Translations under genes and position numbers: made by a program
In this document: positions 31,093 to 41,390 of the stretch, piece after piece
Layout of the letters: each line of letters begins with the position of its first letter
Numbering within the stretch: position 1 is the first letter of the stretch
Source of the DNA: Prostheceraeus crozeri
Taxonomy: Eukaryota; Platyhelminthes; Polycladida; Euryleptidae
Direction of reading: 5' to 3'
Length of the DNA stretch: 64,000 nt
Assembly (NCBI GenBank): GCA_907163375.1
Contig: CAJQUW010016138.1
Coordinates: 62,001-126,000 of the forward strand
Notes under the pieces: generated by a model
The model's input: the letters and a program-made list of their open reading frames with translations, nothing else
Told to the model about the DNA's origin: nothing
The model's database searches: none

Positions 31093-32307
31093 TCACTGTC
31101 GATCACTTAGATGAAAGATGTCGGCACGACGCATCCAAGAGTTCATACTTGAAGGATAACCAGCCCATTTAACAAGACACCATTCTTCACCTTGCCGTTT
31201 TTTACATCGAATGATTTTCTCTACCAAATATGTTTCACTTTCAGTGACTACCTCAATCTCATCGCGGTAAAAGCTACCCTCAACTTCTTCATTATTGTAA
31301 TCTTTCAACTTGTAGGTGGTGGGAGAGTCTTTTTGATCAATCCTTGATACTGTAAATACCTCCTCTGTCCAATTCGGAAGGTACCCTTTGGCAAAACCAC
31401 TTTTCACTTTTGAGATACGAACTTTATCGCCAATGTTCACATCACTTTTCACATGAGTGCGTTTACGCTGGAATGATTCGCGCACTTTATCTACATTGTC
31501 AGCATTTACATCTACTGGTCTGAGTCCAATAGAACGATGAACAGAGTGATTGCATGCATGGAGTGTATCTTGTAGAACCTTTGTCCAGTTTTGTGTCAAG
31601 TTGGCAGTAAAATGTCTCCACAAGCGATTTTTTAGTGTGCGATTAAAACGTTCAACGAGTGCAGCTTTATAAGCACTCTTTACACTAAACAACTCAATGT
31701 CATGCCTCTCAAATAATCTTCTCACATGTTGATTTTCAAACTCTTTTCCTTGATCACTCTGAATTCTTTTTGGAATGCGGCCTTCTCGAAAAATTGTTTG
31801 GAATGCTTTTGCTACTCGTTTACCTTCTTTAGTTTTTGAAGGTTGAGCCCACGCATAACGCGAGAAAATATCAATGACAGTTAAAATAAAATTATTTCCT
31901 GAGTTATGTTTTGAAATGGAGTCAACATCACACAAATCTGCTTGCCACTGTTCATCAATGTCATGAACAATATAATGGCGGGTGCGGTACTTCTTTTTCG
32001 CTTGTTTGTGGAGTGTATATGTAGCCTGACCCTTTAACCATCGTTTAACCTGTGATTGTGGAAGGCCACCTGCTTTTGATAATTTCTTGATAGATGCAAA
32101 TCCTGCTGGATGTTTTACATCATAGTAGATTGACTTCAAACGTTCAGTCGATGACGACTGACTCTTTTTCCTCCTTCTCATCTGTTTTCTTTCTTGCCTT
32201 TCTACATTTACAACAACTACAGCATTTAGCTTTAGCGGTTTTGCGATCATGTTCACATTGCTTAGGGGTCTCATTGTGAGAGCTGGCGCAGCAAGTGCAA
32301 GTGACAA
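31093..32307 (-). CDS. Polinton integrase, retroviral type with chromodomain (element B)
   Basis: 404 aa, looks whole. The rve core shows DEQWQADLCDVDSI, TVIDIFSRYAWAQP, RIQSDQGKEF and ALVERFNRTLK, which are the D, D and E regions. The N-terminal segment LKSIYYDVKHPAGF is typical of Polinton integrases. A chromodomain (YLVEKIIRCK, WCLVKWAGYPSSMNSW) is C-terminal. It inserts the linear element with a 6-bp duplication. This is the only Polinton integrase gene found in the window, so it is also the best local candidate for mobilising families like A and C. Confidence 0.95.
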   Translation of the reverse strand: MSLALAAPALTMRPLSNVNMIAKPLKLNAVVVVNVERQERKQMRRRKKSQSSSTERLKSIYYDVKHPAGFASIKKLSKAGGLPQSQVKRWLKGQATYTLHKQAKKKYRTRHYIVHDIDEQWQADLCDVDSISKHNSGNNFILTVIDIFSRYAWAQPSKTKEGKRVAKAFQTIFREGRIPKRIQSDQGKEFENQHVRRLFERHDIELFSVKSAYKAALVERFNRTLKNRLWRHFTANLTQNWTKVLQDTLHACNHSVHRSIGLRPVDVNADNVDKVRESFQRKRTHVKSDVNIGDKVRISKVKSGFAKGYLPNWTEEVFTVSRIDQKDSPTTYKLKDYNNEEVEGSFYRDEIEVVTESETYLVEKIIRCKKRQGEEWCLVKWAGYPSSMNSWMRRADIFHLSDRQ

Positions 32308-32359
32308 CTACACTCACCTCCGGTGGCTCATTACATGGCAAGCAACACATCTGCTTCAT
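32144..32359 (-). CDS. cysteine-rich small protein overlapping the integrase start (element B)
   Basis: A 71-aa frame with 12 cysteines, several in CC and C-x-C pairs (TCTCCASS, CCSCCKCRKARKK), ending in a Lys/Glu tail. It overlaps the integrase N-terminal codons in another frame. The Cys density is hard to explain by chance, while the integrase frame in the overlap is low-complexity and may be non-coding upstream of LKSIYYD. It could be a zinc-binding protein, or the true N-terminal part of the locus. Confidence 0.45.
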   Translation of the reverse strand: MKQMCCLPCNEPPEVSVVVTCTCCASSHNETPKQCEHDRKTAKAKCCSCCKCRKARKKTDEKEEKESVVID

Positions 32360-32360
32360 A

Positions 32361-33052
32361 TTAATAGTCTGAGAACATGTATTTCTGGGGAGGAGCTGTT
32401 TTACGTTTTCCTTTTACTAGTTTTAGTGGTGGCGTAGATCTACGTCGAGTTCTTCCTCTTGTTTGCTTAGTGAGTGTAGGAGGGGATGTAGCAGGTGACG
32501 TCTTAAACCAATTTGTTGGCATTTTCATCGTCTGAAGCATTGGAGCAGTAGCCACTGTTGAATCAAGTTCTTTCAATGTCTCATTATTCAAAGCAAATTT
32601 TGGCACAGTATCCTTTTTCAATAGTTTAAGAAAGTATGATCAACCAGGTGGAACATAGCCCTGACGGCGCTTTCTACGTGTCGCATACTGAATCAAGTCT
32701 TCATAACGTGAAGTATCAATCATTTTATTTTCATCTGTAATGATTTCTCCTCTATCATTTATATTGAGGTGGGGTTCAATACTGTTGAAAAGAGATATGG
32801 CATGTGCACGGGATGCTAAAGGTGTAGCAGTCGACACAGAGTCACGCATCTTATTCTTCAAATTTTTCAATTGTTCAACAGTTTACGATTGTAATAATAC
32901 AGCACGATGTGGATCTTTGATGTGAACATTTTGCTGATGATCTAATTCTTTCCTAAACATTTGATTTGCAAGAGGTTGCTTTACTTGTTGTATAGCAGTC
33001 AATTGTACATATTCATCCTGAGGAATAACAATCATGCGAGAATAAGAACTCA
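32361..33052 (-). pseudogene. unassigned protein next to ATPase (element B)
   Basis: Coding-like minus-strand sequence from an ATG near 33052 (MSSYSRMIVIPQDEY) through SIEPHLNIND and Y-x-DLIQYATRRKRR to a basic C-terminal stretch (TRGRTRRRSTPP, KGKRK) near 32400. A gene of this kind, with a short N-terminal R-M-x-V-I-P-x-x-E-Y segment, is common beside the Polinton ATPase. Function unknown. Broken, with two or three breaks. Confidence 0.5.
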
Positions 33053-33715
33053 TAGTTTGTAGATAATCATGGGAGTTTTCAAAATATCACTTCGAAATCT
33101 AAATTCTTCCGGACACTCTTGCGTAAAGTCAATGAATAAGTAACCGTGTGGTTTTTCAGTAGCTGCTTGAAGAATTTCAATTAAGGCTTTTGATCCTGTT
33201 GGTGCAACTTGTCGCGCTAAAATTTCAAATTGACTTTTATCTCGCGGATTCTTGAAAATGGCATAATAGTGTGTATTCAGGTTTCGTGTACGAGCTTCTT
33301 TTCCATCAGGAAACAAATTTTGTGTGATATAGATGATAAAGCATCTTTTATGATGTGCTGCGCGAGTGAACATATCTGTAACATCTTTTGAATTCTTACT
33401 TTCTTTTAATAGATCATCCAATACAACAACATCATTAGACTGAAGTTTATCCACTGGAATAATTCCTTCATGTCGAATAAAGTTGCGACTTTGTAATTCC
33501 TGAAACTGCGACGGTTGATAAATACCATAACACCAAATAACTCGATTGATAGGTTCCTTAAACAACTCCCTTCTTTTATCCAATAAATTCAGCGTGAAAA
33601 CAATTTTACCTGCATGAGATGGACCTGATACAGTCAGAACTTTATCGGATTGAAGTCTGAAATCCATTTTAATACTTTGCGATTCAACATTTGCATAATT
33701 AACGCTTAGAGCCAA
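33050..33715 (-). CDS. FtsK/HerA-type packaging ATPase (element B)
   Basis: 221 aa, looks whole. The P-loop region is VSGPSHAGK (about residue 30) and the Walker B region is DVVVLDDLL (about residue 95). The later IIYITQNLFPDGKEARTRNLN matches the conserved segment of viral genome-packaging ATPases of the PRD1-adenovirus-Polinton group. The start overlaps the end of the next upstream gene. Confidence 0.88.
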   Translation of the reverse strand: MALSVNYANVESQSIKMDFRLQSDKVLTVSGPSHAGKIVFTLNLLDKRRELFKEPINRVIWCYGIYQPSQFQELQSRNFIRHEGIIPVDKLQSNDVVVLDDLLKESKNSKDVTDMFTRAAHHKRCFIIYITQNLFPDGKEARTRNLNTHYYAIFKNPRDKSQFEILARQVAPTGSKALIEILQAATEKPHGYLFIDFTQECPEEFRFRSDILKTPMIIYKL

Positions 33716-33986
33716 AGATACTTCCCAATACGTTGCCCACGGCAGGAGCTAGTATCGGTAGTAACGCTGAAAGGAAACCGCCCTTTTGTGTTAGAGTTTC
33801 TCTCTTTCTTTGAAGGGTGACTTTAGGATTAGAGATGAAACGCAATTTTGTAGCATATCGCTTAAGTAACTTTCGTTGTTTTGGTGCTAACTTCTTCGTC
33901 CTCAACTTTCTCACATGATAAATAATTTCACGAATGAATTTATCGTTAGCATGTCGTATAGCATTGTATCGCTGATTTGCTTTCAT
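33699..33986 (-). CDS. small membrane-active pVI-like protein (element B)
   Basis: 95 aa, looks whole. A basic N-terminal two-thirds (KLRTKKLAPKQRKLLKRY) is followed by QKGGFLSALLPILAPAVG and a Gly-rich hydrophobic end. GG before a hydrophobic helix is the layout of adenain-processed minor capsid precursors, including the membrane-lytic pVI. It overlaps the ATPase start by 17 bases. Confidence 0.65.
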   Translation of the reverse strand: MKANQRYNAIRHANDKFIREIIYHVRKLRTKKLAPKQRKLLKRYATKLRFISNPKVTLQRKRETLTQKGGFLSALLPILAPAVGNVLGSIFGSKR

Positions 33987-34115
33987 TCGTTGAAGAGCTT
34001 AAATGGCTGAAGAAAACTTTGAAGACTTTTGACTTTTACGTTTCGTCATTTTACGTTTCGCCATTTTCCGTGTTAGTTATTGCTAAAACCTGTCTTTACC
34101 ACATTTGCATAGGTA

Positions 34116-34445
34116 CTAACTATTGCGGCATAAGTGACACTCGAAATGAGCAATATCACAGTGGTTACATTTGCAAAGTTGAATGCAATTACGCATGAAA
34201 CAGCGTTGACAAAAAGCATGCTTACATCTCTTGAAGATGCGCTTTTCATTTCCATCCTTTCGCTTACATGCATCACAACACATAGTTTCACCGTTACTGA
34301 TGTCTATAGCAAGTCTTTTTGAAGATATGAATTTGCTAGCCTTTTCTAAATAATAGACGCATGTACAGAAGGAATATACTTCGAGAGTGAGCAGGCATAG
34401 CTCGAAAACCAGTTGTGCTACAATCAAGTACCACTGCATTTTCAA
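34116..34445 (-). CDS. membrane protein with RING-like zinc motif (element B)
   Basis: 109 aa, looks whole. A hydrophobic segment at residues about 6-32 (YLIVAQLVFELCLLTLEVY) is followed by C-C-x-AC, KRCKHAFCQRCF and C-x-C-x2-C, which resembles a RING finger (E3 ligase-type or structural). It overlaps the next gene by 4 bases. It has no counterpart in A or C that I can see. Function is inferred only from the motif. Confidence 0.5.
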   Translation of the reverse strand: MKMQWYLIVAQLVFELCLLTLEVYSFCTCVYYLEKASKFISSKRLAIDISNGETMCCDACKRKDGNEKRIFKRCKHAFCQRCFMRNCIQLCKCNHCDIAHFECHLCRNS

Positions 34446-34852
34446 TTTTTCTTTATAGAAAGTTGAATGTGAATATCTGAAATCGCTTCAATCACTAGAC
34501 TGCTACCATGATGGTTAAATGCGTTAAGACGTTCAGCAATGTTTATCATATGTCTTTTAAAAAATTCTTCGGGGCGATCTACAACTTCCATTGAATAAGA
34601 AGCAAAATGGAAAGAGCGAGTTTCCACCTCTTCCTTTCCAAAATGACTAAACTTAATTTTCGCAACTAATCGCGCCATGACAATGCTATCAGCGAATGTA
34701 TTCATTAACTCTAGAAATAGAGTGCTAGCATCATCAACCACTGCTTCGATGTCGGTCTCATCTTTATGAAAATTTATCACATAATCTTGAACATCTCGTT
34801 TTAAACTTTGCCTATGAAAATGTAATGTTCCGCAGTCGTTTGAGAAAGACAT
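34442..34852 (-). CDS. about 140-aa element paralogue family (element B)
   Basis: 136 aa, looks whole. LHFHRQSLKRDVQDYVINFH, then ARLVAKIKFSHF, FHFASYSMEVV, F-x-RHMINIAERLNAF and DIHIQLSI align with all three copies in the A/C family (closest in layout to 41391-41828). Function unknown. Its presence in both element families shows it is ancestral. Confidence 0.7.
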   Translation of the reverse strand: MSFSNDCGTLHFHRQSLKRDVQDYVINFHKDETDIEAVVDDASTLFLELMNTFADSIVMARLVAKIKFSHFGKEEVETRSFHFASYSMEVVDRPEEFFKRHMINIAERLNAFNHHGSSLVIEAISDIHIQLSIKKN

Positions 34853-35090
34853 GATCGCCCTTTATCTAACCCATCTATTGCATGAAAACAACTCTTCTCA
34901 TAGTAACATTTATTGAATAACTGTAACAAGCATGCATTATAAATCAATGGTTTGAAACAGATAAAATAGACACAGCTGGTAACTATCATACAGCGAGCAA
35001 TGATAACCATACAGGACTTTGGCAGTGTTGAGGTAAGGAGGAAAGAAGCATTAAGTTTACCCTCACAATCCATAAAAATGATGATAGAAG
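34852..35090 (-). pseudogene. remnant of the DEDDh exonuclease-like gene (element B)
   Basis: After an acceptor-like TTTTAG, the sequence encodes IIIFMDCEG, the counterpart of IFIDSEG in A and C. Near the end, HCSLYDSYQLCL matches HCSLYDVYELYL. It is much shorter than in A and C, so only a remnant survives. Confidence 0.55.
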
Positions 35091-35125
35091 CCTAAAACGG
35101 ACATTTACACATCTAAGGAAACGTT

Positions 35126-35326
35126 CTATAACATATCACAAAATGAAGAATTACATCGATGCTTTTCACGAAAAAATACACAAATGATATGATGGCAACG
35201 AAGAAGTAAAATGTATCTAATAAGACCACGTCTACGACACTCAAAGCAGATAAGCGAATTGTCATAGGGTAGAGTTAGGAAAGGACTAGTAATTCTCCTT
35301 CTTTGATTTGCGTTTTGAGGCAGCAT
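35126..35326 (-). CDS. small RING-like zinc-binding protein (element B)
   Basis: About 66 aa starting MLPQNANQRRR. LICFECRRRGLIRYILLLRC, then HHIICVFF, matches the A and C proteins. It overlaps the 3-prime end of the putative DNA-binding gene in another frame, as in A and C. Confidence 0.55.
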   Translation of the reverse strand: MLPQNANQRRRITSPFLTLPYDNSLICFECRRRGLIRYILLLRCHHIICVFFREKHRCNSSFCDML

Positions 35327-36051
35327 TCTTCTCCGACTTGCGCTTCGTACCACTGCTGTTAAAGATTTGATCAATTATGTCATCTACGTTGGGTTGTTTT
35401 GGAATATATAGGATGGATTCCATATGCATGGAGAGAGAGGCTATTTTATTATCCTTGTGCCGACCATAATCTAGCCCATTCACTTTGAAAAGGATATCCC
35501 AAGTACCTTCTCCGAGCTCGTCGCATGTGATGGATGTTGAATGATCTCCCTCTTTCTTATAGTAAGTACACCAATGTGATACCGGTAGGCAAATTTGATT
35601 ACCATCCCAAATCTTTCTATAGGGAGTATCCTTGTCATCTCTAGCCTTCCACTCTTGAGCAAGAGGAGTAGGAATGTCCATATTTAATGTCACGTACTCC
35701 TCAATAATATCAAGTTGGCGGCGAATGTACGGACTCACGGGGATCAGTATGTAGTCCCCATACTGATTGCGCATTATCTTGACATCCGTGGAAGGGAGCA
35801 TTCCCGTTTGCAGTACTACGCTATGATCGTCATAACGCAAGACTTGTTTAAATTTACGCTGTAGCGGTGTAGGATTATGTACCTTGGTTGTTTCTTCCAC
35901 TGGCCTCAGTTGTAGATGATCTGATTGTAGCGAACCCTGTAACGTCTGACCGCCATTTTGTCCTACTAGTGCAGCAGATGCCTGAAAATGAAAAAGATTG
36001 TATTAAGTTTACGTTCAAGGGAGGAGAGGGAGGGAAGTAGCGACTTACCAT
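35286..36051 (-). CDS. basic-tailed putative DNA-binding protein (element B)
   Basis: The main exon (35286 to about 35983) contains NPTPLQRKFKQVLRYDD, PVSPYIRRQLDIIEEYV, IPTPLAQEW and a KRKSEKN-rich basic tail. An ATG directly followed by a GTAAGTC donor lies near 36050, and a CATTTTCAG acceptor precedes GCATCTGCTGC near 35983. This is the same exon layout as the PolB start in this element. It looks whole. The basic tail suggests DNA binding and nuclear entry; the precise function is unknown. Confidence 0.65.
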
Positions 36052-36144
36052 TTTAGTTGGATAATAGAATAGAGAGAGAGAGAAAATGTGCGTCCGTCAC
36101 TCGTGCGATTTAACTATGGAATGATTCTCACCGTGGAAGGCTCG

Positions 36145-36193
36145 CTATTTATATAGAAATGCTTGATTCTCATTGGATGATGATCCTCATTGG
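36145..36193 (-). promoter_or_regulatory. CCAAT-CCAAT-TATA promoter (element B, minus strand)
   Basis: Minus-strand TATATAAATAG is at 36145-36155, with two CCAAT boxes (ATTGG on the plus strand at 36172-36176 and 36189-36193) upstream. It drives the putative DNA-binding gene and probably the genes behind it. Confidence 0.65.
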
Positions 36194-36204
36194 ACAATAA
36201 CATC

Positions 36205-37557
36205 AAGCTGATTCCAAATCTGGCCTCCGTTTACCAATCCGAGCCTTCGTTCGCCCGCTGGAGCTGTTTCTTGGGAAATTCTAACTCTGTCGTTTTTCGC
36301 CAATCTCCCAAATCTTAAATGGCGTCTCACATCCAAACGAAGACAGATATGAACAAGCCGTTTCTTTCAGTGAATTTGTCTCACTCTTAGCTTTCAAACG
36401 AGCTATTGCACGACTTTCTACAATCTCTAGAACCACAGTTGGAAGATCGCTGCCGAGGGGGGGGGTCGGTAAAATTTGATGAAACAAACTTTGGTCAGGG
36501 TCCCAGGTCGAAATTCGACACTTTGGAAAAATTTTCAAAATTTTGTCCATACTAAGTGGCTCTGACACTTAGGATTTTTTCGTCAAATCCGAGGTCTGAC
36601 CTAAAATCTTGTAACAGCTCTAACTTTTGAACGGCTGATCCGATTGACTCACAACAAAAATGTCATTTGGCAGTTTTTTCTCCTCTTTCAAATGAGTATC
36701 TATAAGACAAAATCCATCCACTAGAACCAAAATTAGAAGATCGCTGCCGAGGGGGGGTCGGTGAAATTTGATGAAACAAACTTTGGTCAGGGTCCCAGGT
36801 CGAAATTCGACACTTTGGAAAAATTTTTTTCCCATACAAAGTCACTCTGACACTTAGGATTTTTTCAGGTGAGGTCCGACGTGAAATCTTGAAATGGCTC
36901 TAACTTTTGAACGGCTGAACCGATTGAGATGGGACCACCGCCATTCTCTTTCTCTCACTCTCAGCTTTCCAGTGATGTAAAACACGACCTAGTCCGACCA
37001 CGGCAAGCCACCTCTCCCGAGGGGGGAGGTCGAAACATGAAAGTCGCGAAATGTGATGAAACAAACTTTGGTCAGGGTCCCAGTCGACAGGGTCGGACCA
37101 CGTCGGCCGGCCTAGGCTGACGAGGGGGGGTCGGTGAAATCTGATGAAACAAACTTTGGTCAGGGTCCCAGGTCGAAATTCGACACTTTGGAAAATTTTT
37201 TTTCCCATACAAAGTCACTCTGACACTTAGGATTTTTTCAGGTGAGGTCCGACGTGAAATCTTGAAATGGCTCTAACTTTTGAACGGCTGAACCGATTGA
37301 GATGGGACCACCGCCATTCTCTTTCTCTCACTCTCAGCTTTCCAGTGATGTAAAACACGACCTAGTCCGACCACGGCAAGCCACCTCTCCCGAGGGGGGA
37401 GGTCGAAACATGAAAGTCGCGAAATGTGATGAAACAAACTTTGGTCAGGGTCCCAGGTCGACAGGGTCGGACCACGTCGGCCGGCCTAGGCTGACGAGGG
37501 GGGGAGGTCGACGGCGGCCATCTTGCGCGGTCCAGAGGTGTAGAAACACTTACTACT
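36205..37557. repeat. right terminal inverted repeat and subterminal module of element B
   Basis: 36455-37557 is the inverted counterpart of 15466-16545. It includes two large tandem blocks (about 36895-37200 and 37260-37500) with GACCACCGCCATTCTC, CCACGGCAAGCCACCT and the TTTGGTCAGGGTCCCA module. The adjoining 36205-36455 holds a module of the A/C type (GAGCTATTGCACGACTTT, GTTGGAAGATCGCTGCCGAG), linking the two families. Open frames here are repeat by-products. Confidence 0.85.
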
Positions 37558-39883
37558 TTTTGCGATGAGATCAATTTGAAATTTGAGCTCCAAAATTGTT
37601 TTCAAAATAACAGAGTTTTTGACCACTTTAAGGGCTTTCCACTGATGTGTCACTTTTCATTCAACCAAATTCTGTGTGCAATAAATTTTATGTACAGTTG
37701 TAAATTTCTTATCAACTTTCATGTGCTCTGTAAGAGAGACACAGTATAGTGCAGAGCACATAGTACAATATTTACTTATGATTTATTAAACAGTATGATA
37801 TTTTGCCAGATGAACTTGATCCAATAATCAAGAAATTCATAGATTATCTCATTAATGCGATTAAAATTCATCACATGTTTGATAATGTGGGTCAATTAAA
37901 CAGATAAAGACCATGTCCATTACAGAATTTTGCTGAACAGAAAGTAGCGCTTCTGCGGTGTCCCTTGAAGAAAATGGCCAAAAAACAAAAAAATCATTAA
38001 AAATCAAATTTCAAATTGATCTAATTGCAATTAGTCACAGATATCAATATCTCTGTAACACGGTTGCTCTTCTACATCATAGAAAAGTTCTCTTTGCAAT
38101 TAGGTTGGCAGGAATGGCAATTATGTTTGTCAACATAAATTTGGAATTACGTTAAAATCAAAGCAGCAAAAATAAGTAAAATTTCACGATTTTCATCGGA
38201 CTTCATCTTTGGAACCTAAACTCCTTCAGACAGACATTGATCACCAACCCTTGAAGTTTCAGGCAAATCTGAGATGGTCAGTCGCTGACCTTTCTTGAAA
38301 ATCTTCATATCTGTGGTCTTTTGAATAGACTCTAGTAAAGAACAAACCTATGTAGAAAAAATGCAGAAAGTGAATATGCATGTATGTAAATCTTGAGTTC
38401 AAACTGAAAGCAAACACGCATAGGGCATAATGAAAAGGAAGAAGATGAAGGCATCATTGGTGCTATAAACGTTATTGCTACAAACACTTTGAATAGAAAG
38501 GAAATTCCATGACCTACAGAAATGTTGAAAAAAATCACGCAATGTGATCTTCATTGAAACCATCGATTGAAACCCATGGCCGATGTATATTTAATTATCT
38601 AATGCACAAGAATTTATGAATGCAAGCAGTCTAAATACTCCATTCGATACAGATATCGGCAAATCAAAGCATGAAATAACTATTAATAAAACTAATTGTC
38701 TACATTTAATTCAAGTCTAAGAAAATAATGAAGAAGGACAAATTCGTTCTGGTCAAAAAAATACCACACAAATCTGGGCAAAAAAGTAACGCGGCGGTGG
38801 TCACTATGGGTGTACTGTAATTCATGAACGTACTTGTAGCAACTTTTAAACTTAAGATGATTTTCTCATTAAGTAAAACCCTTGATTTTTTAATATTCAG
38901 CATGAATTTTGAATTTTTGAGAGGGAAAGGCAGGGAATCGATCGAGTAATGGTGGAGTTGGGAGCGGTATGGGGCCTAAGCCGGTCGTTTCTGAGGGCAC
39001 CATTTCTCGACTTGCTCGACAACTCTTTCCCCAATGGTCGTTTAGTTCATCCCAAATACAATTCTGTGCAAGCACAATCCAATGAATGAACCAGACAAAG
39101 GGCGATGAGACGTCGGTACTTGCTCTTTGGGTCCGTTGGACATCAGTGCGCACATCACGGACATTTGTTTCAGCTATCAAGAGACAGCGGCAAGTCTTGC
39201 TGTCAAAATCTACATGTACATGTAAATGAATAACTTCTGCCTTTTCAGTGTCAAGATGTCGCATTGTAGAGAGAAAGTTTGATTATTCCCAACACCTAGC
39301 AACTAACACGTAACCCAGCATCTAATTTTACCATCAGCAAAAAGCTGTTGTTCACAACAGAAATAAAAGTTAAACGTCGGATTTCTATCGTTTCACTATT
39401 GATTATTTATCAATAATCTACGCCATATTATTGTTTTCCATGTTCTAGTCCTCTATCATTACAGAGTGTCACATTTCTATGCTTGATAAATGTATAGCAA
39501 CAAGAAGTGATGATGGAATGAATGAGACTTGGTCACATGACCGAAGGGTCATCAAATGGATTCTTTAATATGATAGTGAATATTTGTGATCTGTTCTTGA
39601 ACACCACATTTTTCAAACGCATGAACTAAACGCATGAACGCATTCAAACGCATGAACTGGTGACGTTCTTTGTGATCCTTTGCAATAAAACACTTCGATT
39701 TCTAATGTGAGTCTATCAATCTTCGTATATGTCATATACATAGAATGCAATCGTGAAAATCTGAGTGTTAAGTAAATACATTTTACTATCAAATAGCATA
39801 GAAGTTTTTTCATACTCATTTGAAACTTCCTGAAGTTGTCTTTCATTAATCTTATGTAGTGCTGTTCGATATTATTTTGCATA
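37558..39883. other. no gene recognised
   Basis: AT-rich DNA starting with the right target duplication of element B (TTTTGC). The frame at 38890-39264 (minus) has no recognisable domain and is not supported. A short direct repeat of AAACGCATGAAC occurs at about 39617-39658. Confidence 0.45.
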
Positions 39884-40527
39884 CACTGTTCAAAAAAAGT
39901 CCTCGTACAACATCTTTTACTCTTTTTCTAAAGCGATTTTTATAGGTTCTAGCAGTTTGACGTATCTCTTTGCTACACTTGTAGCAAATACCCGAACCTT
40001 TCTCTCGGTCACTCGAATTTTCAAAGATGTCTTCTTCCCTGCCTGGTGGGTCCTACCTAACAAATACGGGTACTCTTTTTCTAAGCTCGCTCCTGACTAG
40101 ATATCTTACAGCATCAAAAATTAAAAATATTGCTGCGATAGATAACGATCTGCTTTATCTGATGGTGCAGAAACAGTAGAGAAAGATGAAGAAATGAGGT
40201 CAGCAGAGTTATTAGAAAATCGGTTACCGCAAAACGGGGTAACTTGAAACAGTTATTTTAGTATTTGTTGAAAAAAATATTAGATGTGATTCACCCAGAA
40301 TCAAGAGACTACTCATGACGTGCATGTTATGCAATATTAACAAAATAGACTATTCACCATTTAAAAACATTTGCAAATGAAAACGAAGGCTGAGCTTAAA
40401 CAAAAGATAATTTTTTGATAATAGGGGGTAACTTGAAACACTACTATTCTTCAATGAAATAACACTGATTATGGAATGAAAACACACGGAAAGAGTAAGG
40501 TTAACTTGAAAAATCACTTACGGCACT

Positions 40528-41352
40528 AGTAGTGATCCCCTGACAAAATCAAGTGCAAAATGTGCGACGATGAGTCATCCCCCTCTGGAAGGCAGGAAGG
40601 AGTTGGCCAAGGATGTGTTGGGAGGAATGGGTCCGAGAGGAGGAAACCGTTCCCTACCCCCCCCCCTCTGGAAGGAAGGAAGGAAGGAGGAGTTCTCCTG
40701 TGAGGCAAGGGTAGGAATCTAGGAACGCCAGAGTTAGAAAAGGTGGGTTTTGGTCGTTTTGGGATGAGAAAGGTCATATTTCGGCATGAAGGAGATCTCG
40801 GATGGGAAAACGGAGGGCAGATTCGGATTCTACGTGAAACTTTGGGTTAGGAAGGAAGGAAGGAGGAGTTCTCCTGTGAGGCAAGGATTGGAATCTCTGA
40901 AAACCGGCAGAGTTAGAAAATGTGGGTTTTGGTCGTTTTGGGATGAGAAAGTCCGTTTTTCGGCATGAAGGAGTGCTCGGATGGGAAAACGGAGGGCAAA
41001 TTCGGATTCTGCGTGAAATTTTGGGTTAGGAAGGTTGTTTCCAGCTCAATCGGAGAGAAAAAATTTTTGGAACGTCCCCCCCTCCCTCTCTGGACGAGAC
41101 TTCCAACTTTGGTTCTAGAGATCGTAGAGAGTCGTGCAATAGCTCATTGGAAAGCCAAGAGTGAGAAAAATGCAGTGGAAGAAACGGCGTGTCTCTACAT
41201 TCGTCATTTGTTTGTCGAGGTGTGAGAGTGACTTTAACATTTTTGCCCATCACCGAAAAGACGACAGAGTTAGAATTTTTATGAAAATGGCTCTAGCGGG
41301 TGAACGAAACCTCGGACGGAAAAACGGAGACCATATTTGCAATCAGCGTGGC
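40528..41352. repeat. left terminal inverted repeat of element C
   Basis: Complement of 54714-55698, with the same module set as element A: G-run, AAGTTGGAAG complement, AGAGTCGTGCAATAGCTCAT and GGATGGGAAAACGGAGGGCA modules repeated two to three times. GGAAGGAAGGAAGGAGGAG simple stretches occur at about 40675 and 40855. Confidence 0.85.
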
Positions 41353-41390
41353 ATTTTACACCTGAATGTCATTGATGCTATGTCTCCGAA

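Larger units (their letters stand above)
15466..37557 (+). mobile_element. Polinton element B (full gene set)
   Basis: 22.1 kb, bounded by AGTAGTAAGTG at 15466 and its complement ending at 37557, with terminal inverted repeats of about 1.1 kb. It is flanked by 6-bp GTTTGC (15460-15465) and TTTTGC (37558-37563), one mismatch. Polintons are known to start AG, end CT and duplicate 6 bp. PolB reads left to right; integrase, protease, major capsid protein, ATPase and minor virion genes read on the minus strand. It is broken in PolB and in several other genes, roughly ten breaks overall, while many of the structural-block genes look whole. The mismatch in the duplication and the breaks suggest moderate rather than very recent age. 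Confidence 0.93.

Noticed and set aside
38890-39264. 124-aa minus-strand frame in the unassigned DNA
   Set aside because: No domain, no neighbour support and no match to other copies in the window.
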